Origin: Clostridium tunisiense TJ
Lineage (GTDB): Bacteria; Bacillota; Clostridia; Clostridiales; Clostridiaceae
Assembly (NCBI RefSeq): GCF_000300195.1
Contig: NZ_AMQH01000015.1
Coordinates: forward strand, 158,309-222,308
DNA length: 64,000 nt
Reading direction: 5' to 3'
Shown here: positions 25,868 to 34,354 of the stretch, piece by piece
How positions within the stretch are numbered: the first letter of the stretch is position 1
Layout of the letters: every line of letters begins with the position of its first letter
The notes under the pieces: generated by a model
The model's database searches: none
Seen by the model: only the letters and a program-made list of their open reading frames with translations
Told to the model about the DNA's origin: nothing
Position numbers and translations under genes: made by a program

Positions 25868-26842
25868 ATGGAAGAATTATTTATAAAGTTAAAAAACATC
25901 ATAAATAACCAACAACAGAACTGTGATTATGTAGGTGTTATTTTATATTTGCTTACATCAGAGGAAGAACCATTTAGGGCATATAGATTGAACTTAGAAA
26001 GTCATGATAGATTTTTAGAAATATTAGGAGAGAATATAAACAAAATTTTGGATGAGCCTACTTTTTATCATTATCCTGATTGTACTAGACCAGACTTTTC
26101 AGAAGAAATGGTATATCTTCAAACTGATGAAATACCAATGTATGTACAATTAAGAAGTAATTTGATTAATGATATAAATATTGGTGTTTTGACGAGAAAT
26201 AACTTAGATAATATAGTAAGAAAAAGTAAGGGATACGTTGTTAGATTTATATATGAGGAATCAGGGACTAGTAAATCTATTTTTGGATATTTTAGAATGA
26301 CACAGGCGGCATTTTTACAGGGAGAAAAATTATTATTCTGCTTCGATAAAGAAAGTGAAGAATTATTATCAGAGGTGAATGGAGTACAACTAAAATTCGA
26401 TGACAAATTAGTATCTATTAATATAGATGATACAATGTTTATACTCAATGGATATTCTTTTGAGATGCTTCTAAAATATGATACTCATATTAATAGGGCA
26501 TCTACTATAGCACTAGATAGTATAGGAAACAAAGGTATAATCGAAAATTTTGATGTTCTAAGAGAATACTGTAATAATAGTAAACCAATGAAGAATAAAT
26601 TATACAAGATACAATGTCAAGGAACCACAGAAAGTATAGGAATAGATGAGTTTATTCGAGTAAAGGAATGTTGTGGAGAACAACTAGTTATTGATATAGA
26701 TGAAAACAATTGTACCATTAGTGTATGTGAAGACAATGTTAAGAAATCAGTAGATCACATACTAAGGGTATTTAATGATGAGAGTGCAGAAACAATTGTA
26801 ACTGGAACAAAAATATTTGCAGATAAGAAGATTCCTATGTAA
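25868..26842 (+). CDS. kwaB: KwaB-like protein (DUF4868), Kiwa defence
   Basis: A 324-residue protein resembling KwaB of the Kiwa anti-phage system, a DNA-binding effector that works with the membrane protein KwaA. The DUF4868-like core is seen in KLLFCFDKESEELLSEVNGVQLKFDDKLVSINIDDTMFILNGYSFE and the following YDTHINRAS segment (residues about 150-215). The start has a perfect GGAGG site. The KwaA-like membrane gene follows after 31 bp, the reverse of the kwaA-kwaB order described first. The assignment is by pattern recognition and needs a profile search. Confidence 0.6.
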   Translation: MEELFIKLKNIINNQQQNCDYVGVILYLLTSEEEPFRAYRLNLESHDRFLEILGENINKILDEPTFYHYPDCTRPDFSEEMVYLQTDEIPMYVQLRSNLINDINIGVLTRNNLDNIVRKSKGYVVRFIYEESGTSKSIFGYFRMTQAAFLQGEKLLFCFDKESEELLSEVNGVQLKFDDKLVSINIDDTMFILNGYSFEMLLKYDTHINRASTIALDSIGNKGIIENFDVLREYCNNSKPMKNKLYKIQCQGTTESIGIDEFIRVKECCGEQLVIDIDENNCTISVCEDNVKKSVDHILRVFNDESAETIVTGTKIFADKKIPM

Positions 26843-26873
26843 TTGTATCTAAGCTCTATTTATAAGGAGTGAT

Positions 26874-27581
26874 GTGTTTGTGGAAAATATACAAGAGACA
26901 ATAGATAGAGCACTTCAATTCATGTTTAGATTTTTATTGTTCTTAAGTTCATATATCCCTTTATTTATTATTATATTCTTAAAAAATGTAAGTGACTTTT
27001 GGATATCGATAGTAATAATTGGACTACTAATATTTTTACCCTTATTAGTAATTAGAAAGTATATATCAAACCCTCTAAAGCACGACGCAAATAATCTCAT
27101 TATAATAAGAAATTTAAATAAGAAGGATAGTGAAATTTTAAATTACATCTCAGCATATATAATACCTCTTATAGCTTTCAATTCAGATGTAATAACTAAG
27201 GATGGAATAAGTTTACCCAATTTGTTAGGAGTATTAGTACTTTTTGCAGTAATCTGCAACCTGTACATGAGAGCTGAAATGTATTATGTAAATCCAATTT
27301 TAAACATATTCTATGATATCTACTCTGCAACAACAGATAAAGGGGAAAATAGTATAGTATTTATTGATAAAGGTACTAGTGTTCCACTAGGTAAAAGCAT
27401 AATGACGAGGAGAATATCCCCAGGTGCTTATTTAATAACTCAAAATAGAAAGAATAAGATTTCTTATTTTAAAATAGTAGTATTCTTTGCAGTACTATTA
27501 GTTTTGTTTTACTTATGGAACTGTAAGTTTCAACAAAATATTAAGGGAATTATTCAAGCTATATTAACCAAGCTTAAATAA
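26874..27581 (+). CDS. kwaA: KwaA-like membrane protein
   Basis: A 235-residue membrane protein with about four helices: FRFLLFLSSYIPLFIIIFL and WISIVIIGLLIFLPLLVI at the N-terminus, one near residue 115-130 (LLGVLVLFAVICNLYM) and one near 200-215. KwaA is a roughly 190-residue four-helix membrane partner of KwaB, and the SSYIPLFII opening and location fit. Sequence similarity alone is weak. The start is GTG 26874 or GTG 26880; AAGGAG lies 5 or 11 nt upstream respectively. Confidence 0.45.
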   Translation: MFVENIQETIDRALQFMFRFLLFLSSYIPLFIIIFLKNVSDFWISIVIIGLLIFLPLLVIRKYISNPLKHDANNLIIIRNLNKKDSEILNYISAYIIPLIAFNSDVITKDGISLPNLLGVLVLFAVICNLYMRAEMYYVNPILNIFYDIYSATTDKGENSIVFIDKGTSVPLGKSIMTRRISPGAYLITQNRKNKISYFKIVVFFAVLLVLFYLWNCKFQQNIKGIIQAILTKLK

Positions 27582-27624
27582 GATTGGTTTGATATAAGAG
27601 TGTAAATGTGTAAGGAGTATAATT

Positions 27625-27852
27625 ATGACAGAACTAGAGTTAGCTAATGAGTTAAAAACTATGTATGAAGCAGGTATAAAAAGAAAAGAACAAACAACTA
27701 TGATTCACTTATTTGGTATAAAGTATGCAGAAGTAATAAGGATGAATGGGTATATACCAAAGGATATTTTGAAGTACGCTGAGATGCCAGAATCTTATCA
27801 AGTTGAAATTAATAAAGGAATTAAGCTAGCTAGATACGTAAAAATAAAGTAA
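27625..27852 (+). CDS. small HTH-like protein linked to the Kiwa-like pair
   Basis: A 75-residue protein (MTELELANELKTMYEAG..., TTMIHLFGIKYAEVIR..., ESYQVEINKGIKLARYV) that looks like a compact helix-turn-helix protein. Similar small proteins occur beside restriction and other defence genes, to my recollection. AAGGAG lies 8 nt before the ATG, 43 bp after the KwaA-like gene, so it is probably in the same transcript. It may be a regulator of the defence genes. Confidence 0.6.
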   Translation: MTELELANELKTMYEAGIKRKEQTTMIHLFGIKYAEVIRMNGYIPKDILKYAEMPESYQVEINKGIKLARYVKIK

Positions 27853-27913
27853 TTGATTTTAAATTATAATTTAACTTAGCAGTTATGTGGAATAATTTAA
27901 ATAAACACTTAAT

Positions 27914-27957
27914 AAAAGAAGAGGGACTACCTATATGGGATATTCCTTCTTCTTTTA
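27914..27957 (+). terminator. terminator after the Kiwa-like operon
   Basis: AAAAGAAGAGGG / TCCTTCTTCTTTT stem. The right arm and following DNA are nearly the same as those at the end of the recombinase remnant (25692-25710). Confidence 0.65.
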
Positions 27958-28072
27958 TATTAAGGTATATACTTATATAAATAGTATTTAATTGAATTTT
28001 CATTTAAAAAACAAAGATAAATTTGTTATAATAATTTCATATATTACCAATTCAAAGGGGTATTTAAAATAA

Positions 28073-29032
28073 ATGGAGAATAAAATAATTAAATTAACTG
28101 ATAGAAATCAGAAAATAAGTTTTTTAAGTGAAGATGATATCAAAGTTATAAAGGGTATATTTGCGAGACCAATTGCAGATGCGATACAAGAGATAAAAAA
28201 TAAAAATAAAGAGGTTGAACCTGTATTAAGAGCAGTTATACCAGAAGCATTTATAGAAGCTATAAAAAATGGTGAGTTAAAGTTGATGGAAAGTAAAAAA
28301 GGAGAGATACTACCTAGTATTGTAGATAGTAAGAATAAGGTTGTTAAACAAGTTAGACTAGAAGAGGTAAAAGAACAATTGGATGATAAAAAAAAGTTAG
28401 ATAAATTAGGGGAATATGCATTGGAGCAAAAACTAGATGCAATCAAAGAGCAGTTGGAATGCATAATTTGCATTGTTGAAGATGTTGAAAAAGGACAAAG
28501 AAATGATAGATATGGGAAAATTGATGGAGCTATTAAAAATATAAACCAATCTTTTTTAGAAGGTAACATAGAGAGAAGGGATAGACTTCAGGATATGGCA
28601 CAAAATAATTTAAATGAAGCAATAGAAGCAATAAATAAAGAAGTTAATGATAGCTTATCATTTTTTAAAGGGTGGGAAGAACGAAGTTTCATTGAAAGAA
28701 ATATAGGTAGTTTTAAATACTCTACATGGAACATTAATAGGAAATTCAACAAGCTCTGTGAAGACTACTTATATATTAGTAAAGCGAAGAATTCATTAAT
28801 GGAGTTAAAGTTAAATCAAGGTATGGAAAAATATAAAGTAGATTTAATGATAGAGGATCTTAATGAAGTAGATATTAAACTTAAAGGGGCTAAAGTATCA
28901 AATTGGCTTCCACCAAGAAGTGATAATAATGAGTGGAAACATAGATTATTATGTGAACCTAAATATAAAAATGAATTAATAATAGAATATAATACAGCAG
29001 ATGTATTAATGGAGGAAAGTTATAATGGATAA
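28073..29032 (+). CDS. unrecognised 319-residue helical protein
   Basis: No family is recognised. It is soluble and largely helical. The N-terminal third has Ile/Val-rich segments (DDIKVIKGIFARPIADAIQEI, VLRAVIPEAFIEAI). The middle has heptad-like stretches (EEVKEQLDDKKKLDKLGEYALEQKLDAIKEQLE). The C-terminal third includes SFIERNIGSFKYSTWNINRKFN. AAAGGGG lies 12 nt upstream of the ATG. Its stop overlaps the start of the next gene by 8 bp, so the two are translated together. Its place in the defence-like island suggests, but does not prove, an anti-phage or toxin role. Confidence 0.65.
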   Translation: MENKIIKLTDRNQKISFLSEDDIKVIKGIFARPIADAIQEIKNKNKEVEPVLRAVIPEAFIEAIKNGELKLMESKKGEILPSIVDSKNKVVKQVRLEEVKEQLDDKKKLDKLGEYALEQKLDAIKEQLECIICIVEDVEKGQRNDRYGKIDGAIKNINQSFLEGNIERRDRLQDMAQNNLNEAIEAINKEVNDSLSFFKGWEERSFIERNIGSFKYSTWNINRKFNKLCEDYLYISKAKNSLMELKLNQGMEKYKVDLMIEDLNEVDIKLKGAKVSNWLPPRSDNNEWKHRLLCEPKYKNELIIEYNTADVLMEESYNG

Positions 29033-29210
29033 TAAATGCAAGAAAAAAGGGTGTACAAATGAAACGCTAAATGAAAGAAAGTATTGTAATTATCATCAAT
29101 CGAAGAAGGAGGATAGAAAAAGAGCAATAGTTAATGGTGTTTTAACAATAGGAGGGGTTATGCTTACTGCAGTTTTGAAGAAAAATTCTGGAGGTTCAGG
29201 TAAGAGTTAA
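29025..29210 (+). CDS. 61-residue zinc-ligand plus membrane-helix protein
   Basis: Overlaps the preceding gene (ATG inside its last codons), with AGGAGG just upstream. The N-terminal half has Cys5, Cys10, Cys21 and His24 (CKKKGC...CNYH), a plausible zinc site. The C-terminal half has one hydrophobic segment (VNGVLTIGGVMLTAVL) and a Gly/Ser tail. It probably partners the 319-residue protein at the membrane. The family is not recognised. Confidence 0.6.
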   Translation: MDNKCKKKGCTNETLNERKYCNYHQSKKEDRKRAIVNGVLTIGGVMLTAVLKKNSGGSGKS

Positions 29211-29227
29211 AATAAGGTTTATTATAA

Positions 29228-29469
29228 ATGACAAGCTACTACACTATGATGGGAAGTATTAGGAGTCAATATGGTTATAGGGTAAAATATTTAAAGCACG
29301 ATTTAAATAAATTGAGAAAAGTTCAACAAGGTTAACAAGTTACAGTAAAAAGTTTATACTTATACGAAATATGGGTAGGGGAGGTGACATATATACATTT
29401 GCTCATGAACTTAGACATGTAATTAGCCTTATAAATGAAAAAGTGATTCAAGAAATAGGTGTTTTGTAA
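29228..29469 (+). pseudogene. fragment with HELRH zinc-peptidase-like motif
   Basis: A 35-codon ORF from 29228 (MTSYYTMMGSIRSQYG...) ends at 29335. The adjacent frame is open to 29469 and reads GGDIYTFAHELRHVISLINE, with an HExxH motif as in gluzincin or ImmA-type peptidases. It may be one frameshifted small gene or a truncated peptidase. The motif is short, so chance cannot be excluded. The rest of the gap 29211-29566 is empty. Confidence 0.3.
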
Positions 29470-29566
29470 CTTAGAAGTTACGTACAAATAATATCGACAA
29501 CTACTAAGAATACGGGATAACATATTTATACAATAAATTAGTAAAGTAATACACGGGAGTGAGGAT

Positions 29567-30304
29567 ATGGGAATACAACTTTGGGATACTATCAGTGCGA
29601 AAGCAAGATTAATTAAGTCCGATATTAATATAAAAGTAAGGAATGTACAAACGAAAAATGAAATTAATGATAAAGTTTATAAAAACACCTCCATTGTTGA
29701 CCTTATGGGTTTAAAAAAGGGACCTAGCCTTGTAGATAAAGTTGATATGTTATTTACGGATGTTGAGACTGAAGGTAAGAAGCAGGGATATGAGAGAGCT
29801 TCAAAAGAGTATGAACCTATATACAGAGAGATTGAAAATAGATATAAAGAAACAACAATTTTAATTAAATCACAAAAAAACATGTATGGTGATGAATCTT
29901 ATAAGCTGATAGATAGATTATCTGTCTTAGAAAATGAAAGGGAAAGTTTGGAGAAACAAGTTGATAATAAAGCTAAGCAGTTATCGAAAACATATAATAT
30001 ACCTTTAGAGGAAGTCCGTTCAGCAATGAGTTGCGGAACTCTATTAATGCCTGCTGTTAATTTTAGTATATTAGATATGATTTATAGTTATAAAGAGAAA
30101 AAGTTAAAAAAAGCAGAACAAAATGGTTATTTAGAAGCTAAAGATCTATACGAAGACAAAATCAAAAGATTGAAAGCGGAATTGAATCGATTAAAGGAAA
30201 AGGGCGATGAAGACATTAAAAAACTGGTTGATTTAATTAGCGATGTACTTGGTGAAATTGTAGAAAATCAAATGAAGATTGCAGAGTTGAGAATTCTGCT
30301 TTAG
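29567..30304 (+). CDS. unrecognised 245-residue coiled-coil protein
   Basis: First gene of a tight two-gene unit (12-bp gap to the next). It has no signal peptide or membrane helix. Residues about 80-150 and 180-235 are predicted coiled coil by their Glu/Lys/Leu heptads (NRYKETTILIKSQKN, LENERESLEKQVDNKAKQL, EDKIKRLKAELNRLKEKGDE). A short conserved-looking hinge reads VRSAMSCGTLLMPAVNFS. AGTGAGG precedes the ATG. The family is unknown to me. Its pairing with the Gly-rich protein suggests a two-component complex. Confidence 0.65.
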   Translation: MGIQLWDTISAKARLIKSDINIKVRNVQTKNEINDKVYKNTSIVDLMGLKKGPSLVDKVDMLFTDVETEGKKQGYERASKEYEPIYREIENRYKETTILIKSQKNMYGDESYKLIDRLSVLENERESLEKQVDNKAKQLSKTYNIPLEEVRSAMSCGTLLMPAVNFSILDMIYSYKEKKLKKAEQNGYLEAKDLYEDKIKRLKAELNRLKEKGDEDIKKLVDLISDVLGEIVENQMKIAELRILL

Positions 30305-30316
30305 GAGAGAGGGTAA

Positions 30317-31432
30317 ATGAGTAGTCAGGATTTTAGAAATAGAAGGAATTCTATTATAAATAATTTGGATAATACTGTATTTGATTTGAAAAAGGGTAGT
30401 AATGAGGCTACACGGGTAAGAGAGGTTGTAGGTAACACAAGGCAGATATTAGATGATTTGGATGAACAATTTTGCAAGAGGACAGGCCTTAATAAAGTTG
30501 ATGCAGCTTTTTTATTTGTTGCTATTGGATTGCAAATCGCAAGACAATATCTTTTTACCAAGTTTCCACAAAGACTTGATGATCAAACAGCTGCAAATTC
30601 AATAAAAGACCATGTTGAGGAGCATTCTAATAGACGTCACAGATATTATAATCCATCCCTGGAAGAGATTGTTTCAAACCCAGTGCCTTTTGATGCTAAT
30701 ATTGGTGCTAATGGTGCTCTAAGTGGTGGCGGACGAATGGGACATCGTGTTACTGCAATTGGTCATGATCCTGTACTTGGATTGATTTTTGGAACTGCAA
30801 ATATTGCAACATCTACATTAACGACAGCTTCTTTTGCATCGTATCATATTTGTACGAATGCTAATAATAGAGATGCGTTCAAACATAATGCAAAAACTGA
30901 TTTAGTATTAAGCCATACAATAAATAAGTTATTAAAAAATGGCATGGAAGGCAAAGTAATTGTAGCAACTTCTCTCATAAAAGAGATTATTCATCTGAAA
31001 TCGGATATTAATACAAAGAATAGCTTGCCATTACCCGGAATATCAGCAATTAATCCTAAGTTGGCCTCTGATTTAGCAAGCTATGGGTTGGATATGGCAA
31101 ATATATTAACTATTGGAAAGCAAGCTACCTATGCATCCATGATTAATTTACTTATAGCAATGATTCATAGATTGTATTTTGACGGAAGTAGTGATATGGA
31201 TAGAAAATTATATGAGGTTAAAACAAGAAAAATTTTGAGTTATTCAAATTTGATAGCTACTTCAACTAATATGGCAGTTGTGGCTATTACTCGTGATCTA
31301 GATCTATTTGATTTAGGTGGACTTGGTGTAACAATATATCGATTGATTACAGATAGGAATTTCATTAAACAAGTGAAGGAAGAATTTATATTTGGTAGTT
31401 ATCGAAACATGATAATGGGAGATTCAATATAA
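30317..31432 (+). CDS. unrecognised 371-residue protein with Gly-rich core
   Basis: Second gene of the pair; TAGGAGAGAGGG precedes the ATG. The centre (about residues 116-170) is unusual: DANIGANGALSGGGRMGHRV, then AIGHDPVLGLIFGTANIAT and TASFASYHI, Gly-rich and hydrophobic without clear membrane helices. His residues (MGHRV, GHDP, SYHI) are regularly placed and could be catalytic or metal-binding. The C-terminal half is helical. I recall homologous blocks in uncharacterised Firmicute accessory proteins but no function. Membrane insertion of the core is an alternative. Confidence 0.65.
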   Translation: MSSQDFRNRRNSIINNLDNTVFDLKKGSNEATRVREVVGNTRQILDDLDEQFCKRTGLNKVDAAFLFVAIGLQIARQYLFTKFPQRLDDQTAANSIKDHVEEHSNRRHRYYNPSLEEIVSNPVPFDANIGANGALSGGGRMGHRVTAIGHDPVLGLIFGTANIATSTLTTASFASYHICTNANNRDAFKHNAKTDLVLSHTINKLLKNGMEGKVIVATSLIKEIIHLKSDINTKNSLPLPGISAINPKLASDLASYGLDMANILTIGKQATYASMINLLIAMIHRLYFDGSSDMDRKLYEVKTRKILSYSNLIATSTNMAVVAITRDLDLFDLGGLGVTIYRLITDRNFIKQVKEEFIFGSYRNMIMGDSI

Positions 31433-32018
31433 ACGTTTTATATAGATAAGAAAAGTTATAACTCGGTGGTACTAAGTAATGCTTTAAGCATTTATTTTGT
31501 TTTAGAGCTATTAGACTTAACTGAATATGTTATCAAGGGAGATTCTAATCTTGAAATAAGGAGCATCTTTTTCTTTACGTGTGCCAAGCATGGGGCAAAG
31601 CTGTTTTAGGAATTAACCACTAGCTTATGGTAAGGGGGCTACCTTAAATGAAATTTTAGGATGAGCTTGTAAAATGTAATGATGTAAGAAGCGATCTAAA
31701 GGGTTAATAAGTAAATGTAGGAGAGTGTGGAGAGAAAGAGGATGTTGGTACTCGCGGTAGTCTCATGTATGTAGGGCGATGAATTTTAACTCGACAGTTC
31801 CAATATGGCTTATCATGATGAGTCAGCATAATCCTAGTATCAAAGTAATCATAAATTCCTTTATAATTAATTCTAACATTTCCATAGTTAAATGTTACCA
31901 ATGGTTTCATGGAGATAGAGTGCTTAAAACTGAGTAATCAGCTGCAACGAAATTTTACTTTTCAAAGGGGATTAAATAATAATTGTGGAAATTAGATATA
32001 AGGATATAAATATGGGAA

Positions 32019-32072
32019 AAAAACCTCATTTACAACTGTTACGTAGAACCATATCATAAATAAATGAGGTCT
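32019..32072 (+). repeat. repeat family 3, copy 2
   Basis: AACCTCATTTA...GTTACGTAGAACCATATCATAAATAAATGAGGT; the outer arms CCTCATTTA / TAAATGAGG pair. Confidence 0.55.
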
Positions 32073-32191
32073 TATCGTAAAATAACATACCATAAGCAAA
32101 GCTGACTTGATAGTGAGACCAGCAAAGCAGGGGTTAATGTTTGGAGCATACCTCTCATCTTTTGCACTATCTACGATTCTATAAATAAAAA

Positions 32192-32230
32192 ACATAAAAA
32201 CCCACTACCAATTAATTAGTAGTGGGTTTA
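32192..32230 (-). terminator. terminator of the LpxC-containing operon
   Basis: Stem AACCCACTAC / GTAGTGGGTT. On the minus strand it is followed by TTTTTATGTTTTTTATTT. It sits about 30 bp after the ATP-grasp stop codon. Confidence 0.85.
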
Positions 32231-32256
32231 AATAATTTTCACGTAAATATTCATAT

Positions 32257-33282
32257 CTACTGAAGCCCAGCTATAGAAAGGGAGTTAAGCTTATCTAGTG
32301 GGAAGTAATAATCAATGTATTGCCTGAGTACAAGGCCAGTTGTTGGGATGCCGGGTGTTATCTCCTGGCAAAGAACTTCTGAGCGTATCAAGCTTTCCGG
32401 CTCATTTATTCCAAATAGTGATCGCATGGATGTAGAACTGCTGAATCTGGGATTTATTTCGAAAATTACTGGCATGGAATCTTTAAGGCGTAATTGAATA
32501 TTTATAGCCCCATAGGCTCCCAGTGTACTTGCAACCGTGGCACAATAATCTGCAATGGGGTGGTAATCATCAGAAACTGCAGCAATAGAAACTCCCTCCA
32601 GCAAATACCGCCTTAAAGCGATTTTGGAAATCACCTCTCCCTTTTGATTTATGCAAATCCCTACGGTAAACTCTTGATCCTCATCAGTAAGGTATTCCTG
32701 TATAATTAAGCTTTTCTTACCCTCTATATTTTCAAGGAGCTGCTGCTTATCCTTAACTAGAACAACACCTACTGAGCCACGCCCAAAACGAGGCTTCACT
32801 ATCAAGGGAAACCCAGTACTTTTAATAAAAGAGGAGAGTATACCAGCATCTTCAGGATATCTGATAGTTGCAGGAATTTGAAAACCGGACCGTGATAAAT
32901 GGCACATGGTGAGCCACTTATCGGTGCAAAGCTCTATCACTGCAGGAGAATTTACAAACACCTTTGCTCCTGTAGATTTTTCAAGGGATTCTCTATTTTT
33001 TGAATAAAAGGGAAGTTCCGCTGTAGAGCCGATAAATATGGCTTTAATCTGATGATTTATACAAAGATTTTTAATAAACATATAATAGCTTTCTTCATCT
33101 GCTACCTTAGGAGCGATAAAGCTTTTGTCGGCAAAAAATAAACCTAGAGAGTATGGGTTAGAGTCAATTGCTATTGTTTCAACAGGAAGCACCGATTCTT
33201 TCAGTGACCTGATAATACCATGCCCGTATACGGAACCTGCACCTGTAACCAATACTCTGAGAGTACCATTAATTTCATTCAT
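32257..33282 (-). CDS. ATP-grasp ligase (carbamoyl-phosphate-synthase-like)
   Basis: A 341-residue protein with an N-terminal pre-ATP-grasp Rossmann part (RVLVTGAGSVYGHGIIRSL) and an ATP-grasp domain: FPLIVKPRFGRGSVGV for the ATP loop, then INPRFSSSTSMRSLFG for metal and substrate. Such enzymes join carboxylates to amines through acyl phosphates; similar ones occur in sugar-modifying and peptide-tailoring clusters. The ATG at 33282 overlaps the aminotransferase stop; a TTG ten codons upstream is possible. Last gene of the operon. It likely attaches an amino acid or similar acid to an amino sugar (inference). Confidence 0.8.
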   Translation of the reverse strand: MNEINGTLRVLVTGAGSVYGHGIIRSLKESVLPVETIAIDSNPYSLGLFFADKSFIAPKVADEESYYMFIKNLCINHQIKAIFIGSTAELPFYSKNRESLEKSTGAKVFVNSPAVIELCTDKWLTMCHLSRSGFQIPATIRYPEDAGILSSFIKSTGFPLIVKPRFGRGSVGVVLVKDKQQLLENIEGKKSLIIQEYLTDEDQEFTVGICINQKGEVISKIALRRYLLEGVSIAAVSDDYHPIADYCATVASTLGAYGAINIQLRLKDSMPVIFEINPRFSSSTSMRSLFGINEPESLIRSEVLCQEITPGIPTTGLVLRQYIDYYFPLDKLNSLSIAGLQ

Positions 33283-34354
33283 ATTTTTGCAAGCTGCTGA
33301 CAATGTAATCAACCTCCTGTTCTGTTAATCCTGGGTGAACAGGTATTGAAACTACCTTCTCTGCAGCTATTCGGGCATTTGTGAAAGATCCCAGGATTTC
33401 TCCCTGATGATACAGAGGCTGGTCGGGGATAGCTGTGGGATAATGGATACCATAGCCAATACCCTGTGCTTCCAGAAATTCTATGAAACTGCTGCGATTG
33501 TTGACCCCAAGGGTATATTGGTGATATACATGGTCAAAACCCGGTAAGCATAGGGGCTTAATGAAAGCGGGGTTGGTTATCTCCCTTGAATATCGCTCTG
33601 CAATAGCTTTGCGTCTTTCATTGAAGTAAGGCAGCTTGCGCAGTTGTTCTATGCCGATTGCTGCATGGATATTGGTCATCCTGTAATTGTAACCAAGTGC
33701 ATCATGCCTATATTTGGCTATCTGGCCATGGTTTATGAAACTCCTGGCCTTATGAGCCAGCTCTTTGTCTGAGGTCACAACCATGCCCCCTTCTCCACAG
33801 GTCATGTTTTTTGTAGGATAAAAGCTAAAAACTCCACAGTGACCAAAGGTTCCAACTTTCTTGCCATTGATGGATGCACCGTGAGCTTGTGCACAATCCT
33901 CTATCACTGGTAGATTGTATTCATTGGCTATTGCCATTATCTCTTCCATATGAGCAGGATAGCCGTAAAGATGAACTATTAGGATTGCTTTTGCATCAGG
34001 ATGTTTTTTTATGGTTTCTTGCAGCTCTTTAGGCGAAATGTTGTAATCCTTAAGATCAATATCACAAAAAACAGGAACAGCTTGAGCATAAAGTATGGCA
34101 TTTGAAGTTGCAATAAACGAGAAAGGTGTGGTTATAACTTTGTCCCCTGGTTTAATGCCTAAACACAGCAGTGCCACATGAAGGGCTGTGGTGCCTGAAG
34201 AGGTGGCGATGCAGTGCTTGCTGCCCAAGAATGCGGCAAAATCCCCTTCAAACATTTCCACATATTCTCCATGGGCTAGTTTTCCACTAGAAAGAACTTC
34301 ACTGACAAGTTTTTTTTCCTCTATACCGACCATAGGTTTAGCTAAAGCAATCAT
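33275..34354 (-). CDS. DegT/DnrJ/EryC1-family PLP sugar aminotransferase
   Basis: A 359-residue PLP enzyme of the sugar aminotransferase family. SGTTALHVALLCLGIKPGDKVI binds the cofactor phosphate, VIEDCAQAHGA holds the PLP-ring Asp, and FSFYPTKNMTCGEGG contains the Schiff-base Lys. It converts a keto-sugar nucleotide to an amino sugar. Paired with the oxidoreductase of this operon it would form a 3-amino sugar, as GnnA/GnnB or WbpB/WbpE do (inference). The second of two consecutive ATG codons (34354) is best spaced from GAGGAG. It overlaps both neighbours. Confidence 0.9.
   Translation of the reverse strand: MIALAKPMVGIEEKKLVSEVLSSGKLAHGEYVEMFEGDFAAFLGSKHCIATSSGTTALHVALLCLGIKPGDKVITTPFSFIATSNAILYAQAVPVFCDIDLKDYNISPKELQETIKKHPDAKAILIVHLYGYPAHMEEIMAIANEYNLPVIEDCAQAHGASINGKKVGTFGHCGVFSFYPTKNMTCGEGGMVVTSDKELAHKARSFINHGQIAKYRHDALGYNYRMTNIHAAIGIEQLRKLPYFNERRKAIAERYSREITNPAFIKPLCLPGFDHVYHQYTLGVNNRSSFIEFLEAQGIGYGIHYPTAIPDQPLYHQGEILGSFTNARIAAEKVVSIPVHPGLTEQEVDYIVSSLQKYE

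Larger units (their letters stand above)
31433..32256. other. 824-bp gap without a convincing gene
   Basis: Contains a weak hairpin (AATGCTT / AAGCATT, about 31480), a short-hairpin repeat (32019-32072) and the terminator of the minus-strand operon at its right end. Minus-strand open stretches of 68 and 67 codons lack ribosome binding sites and do not resemble proteins I know. It looks like decayed DNA between the accessory island and the glycan operon. Confidence 0.5.

Noticed and set aside
31704..31910. Minus-strand 68-codon ORF
   Set aside because: No ribosome binding site, odd composition and no family resemblance.
31992..32195. Minus-strand 67-codon ORF
   Set aside because: It overlaps a hairpin repeat and the operon terminator and has no ribosome binding site.
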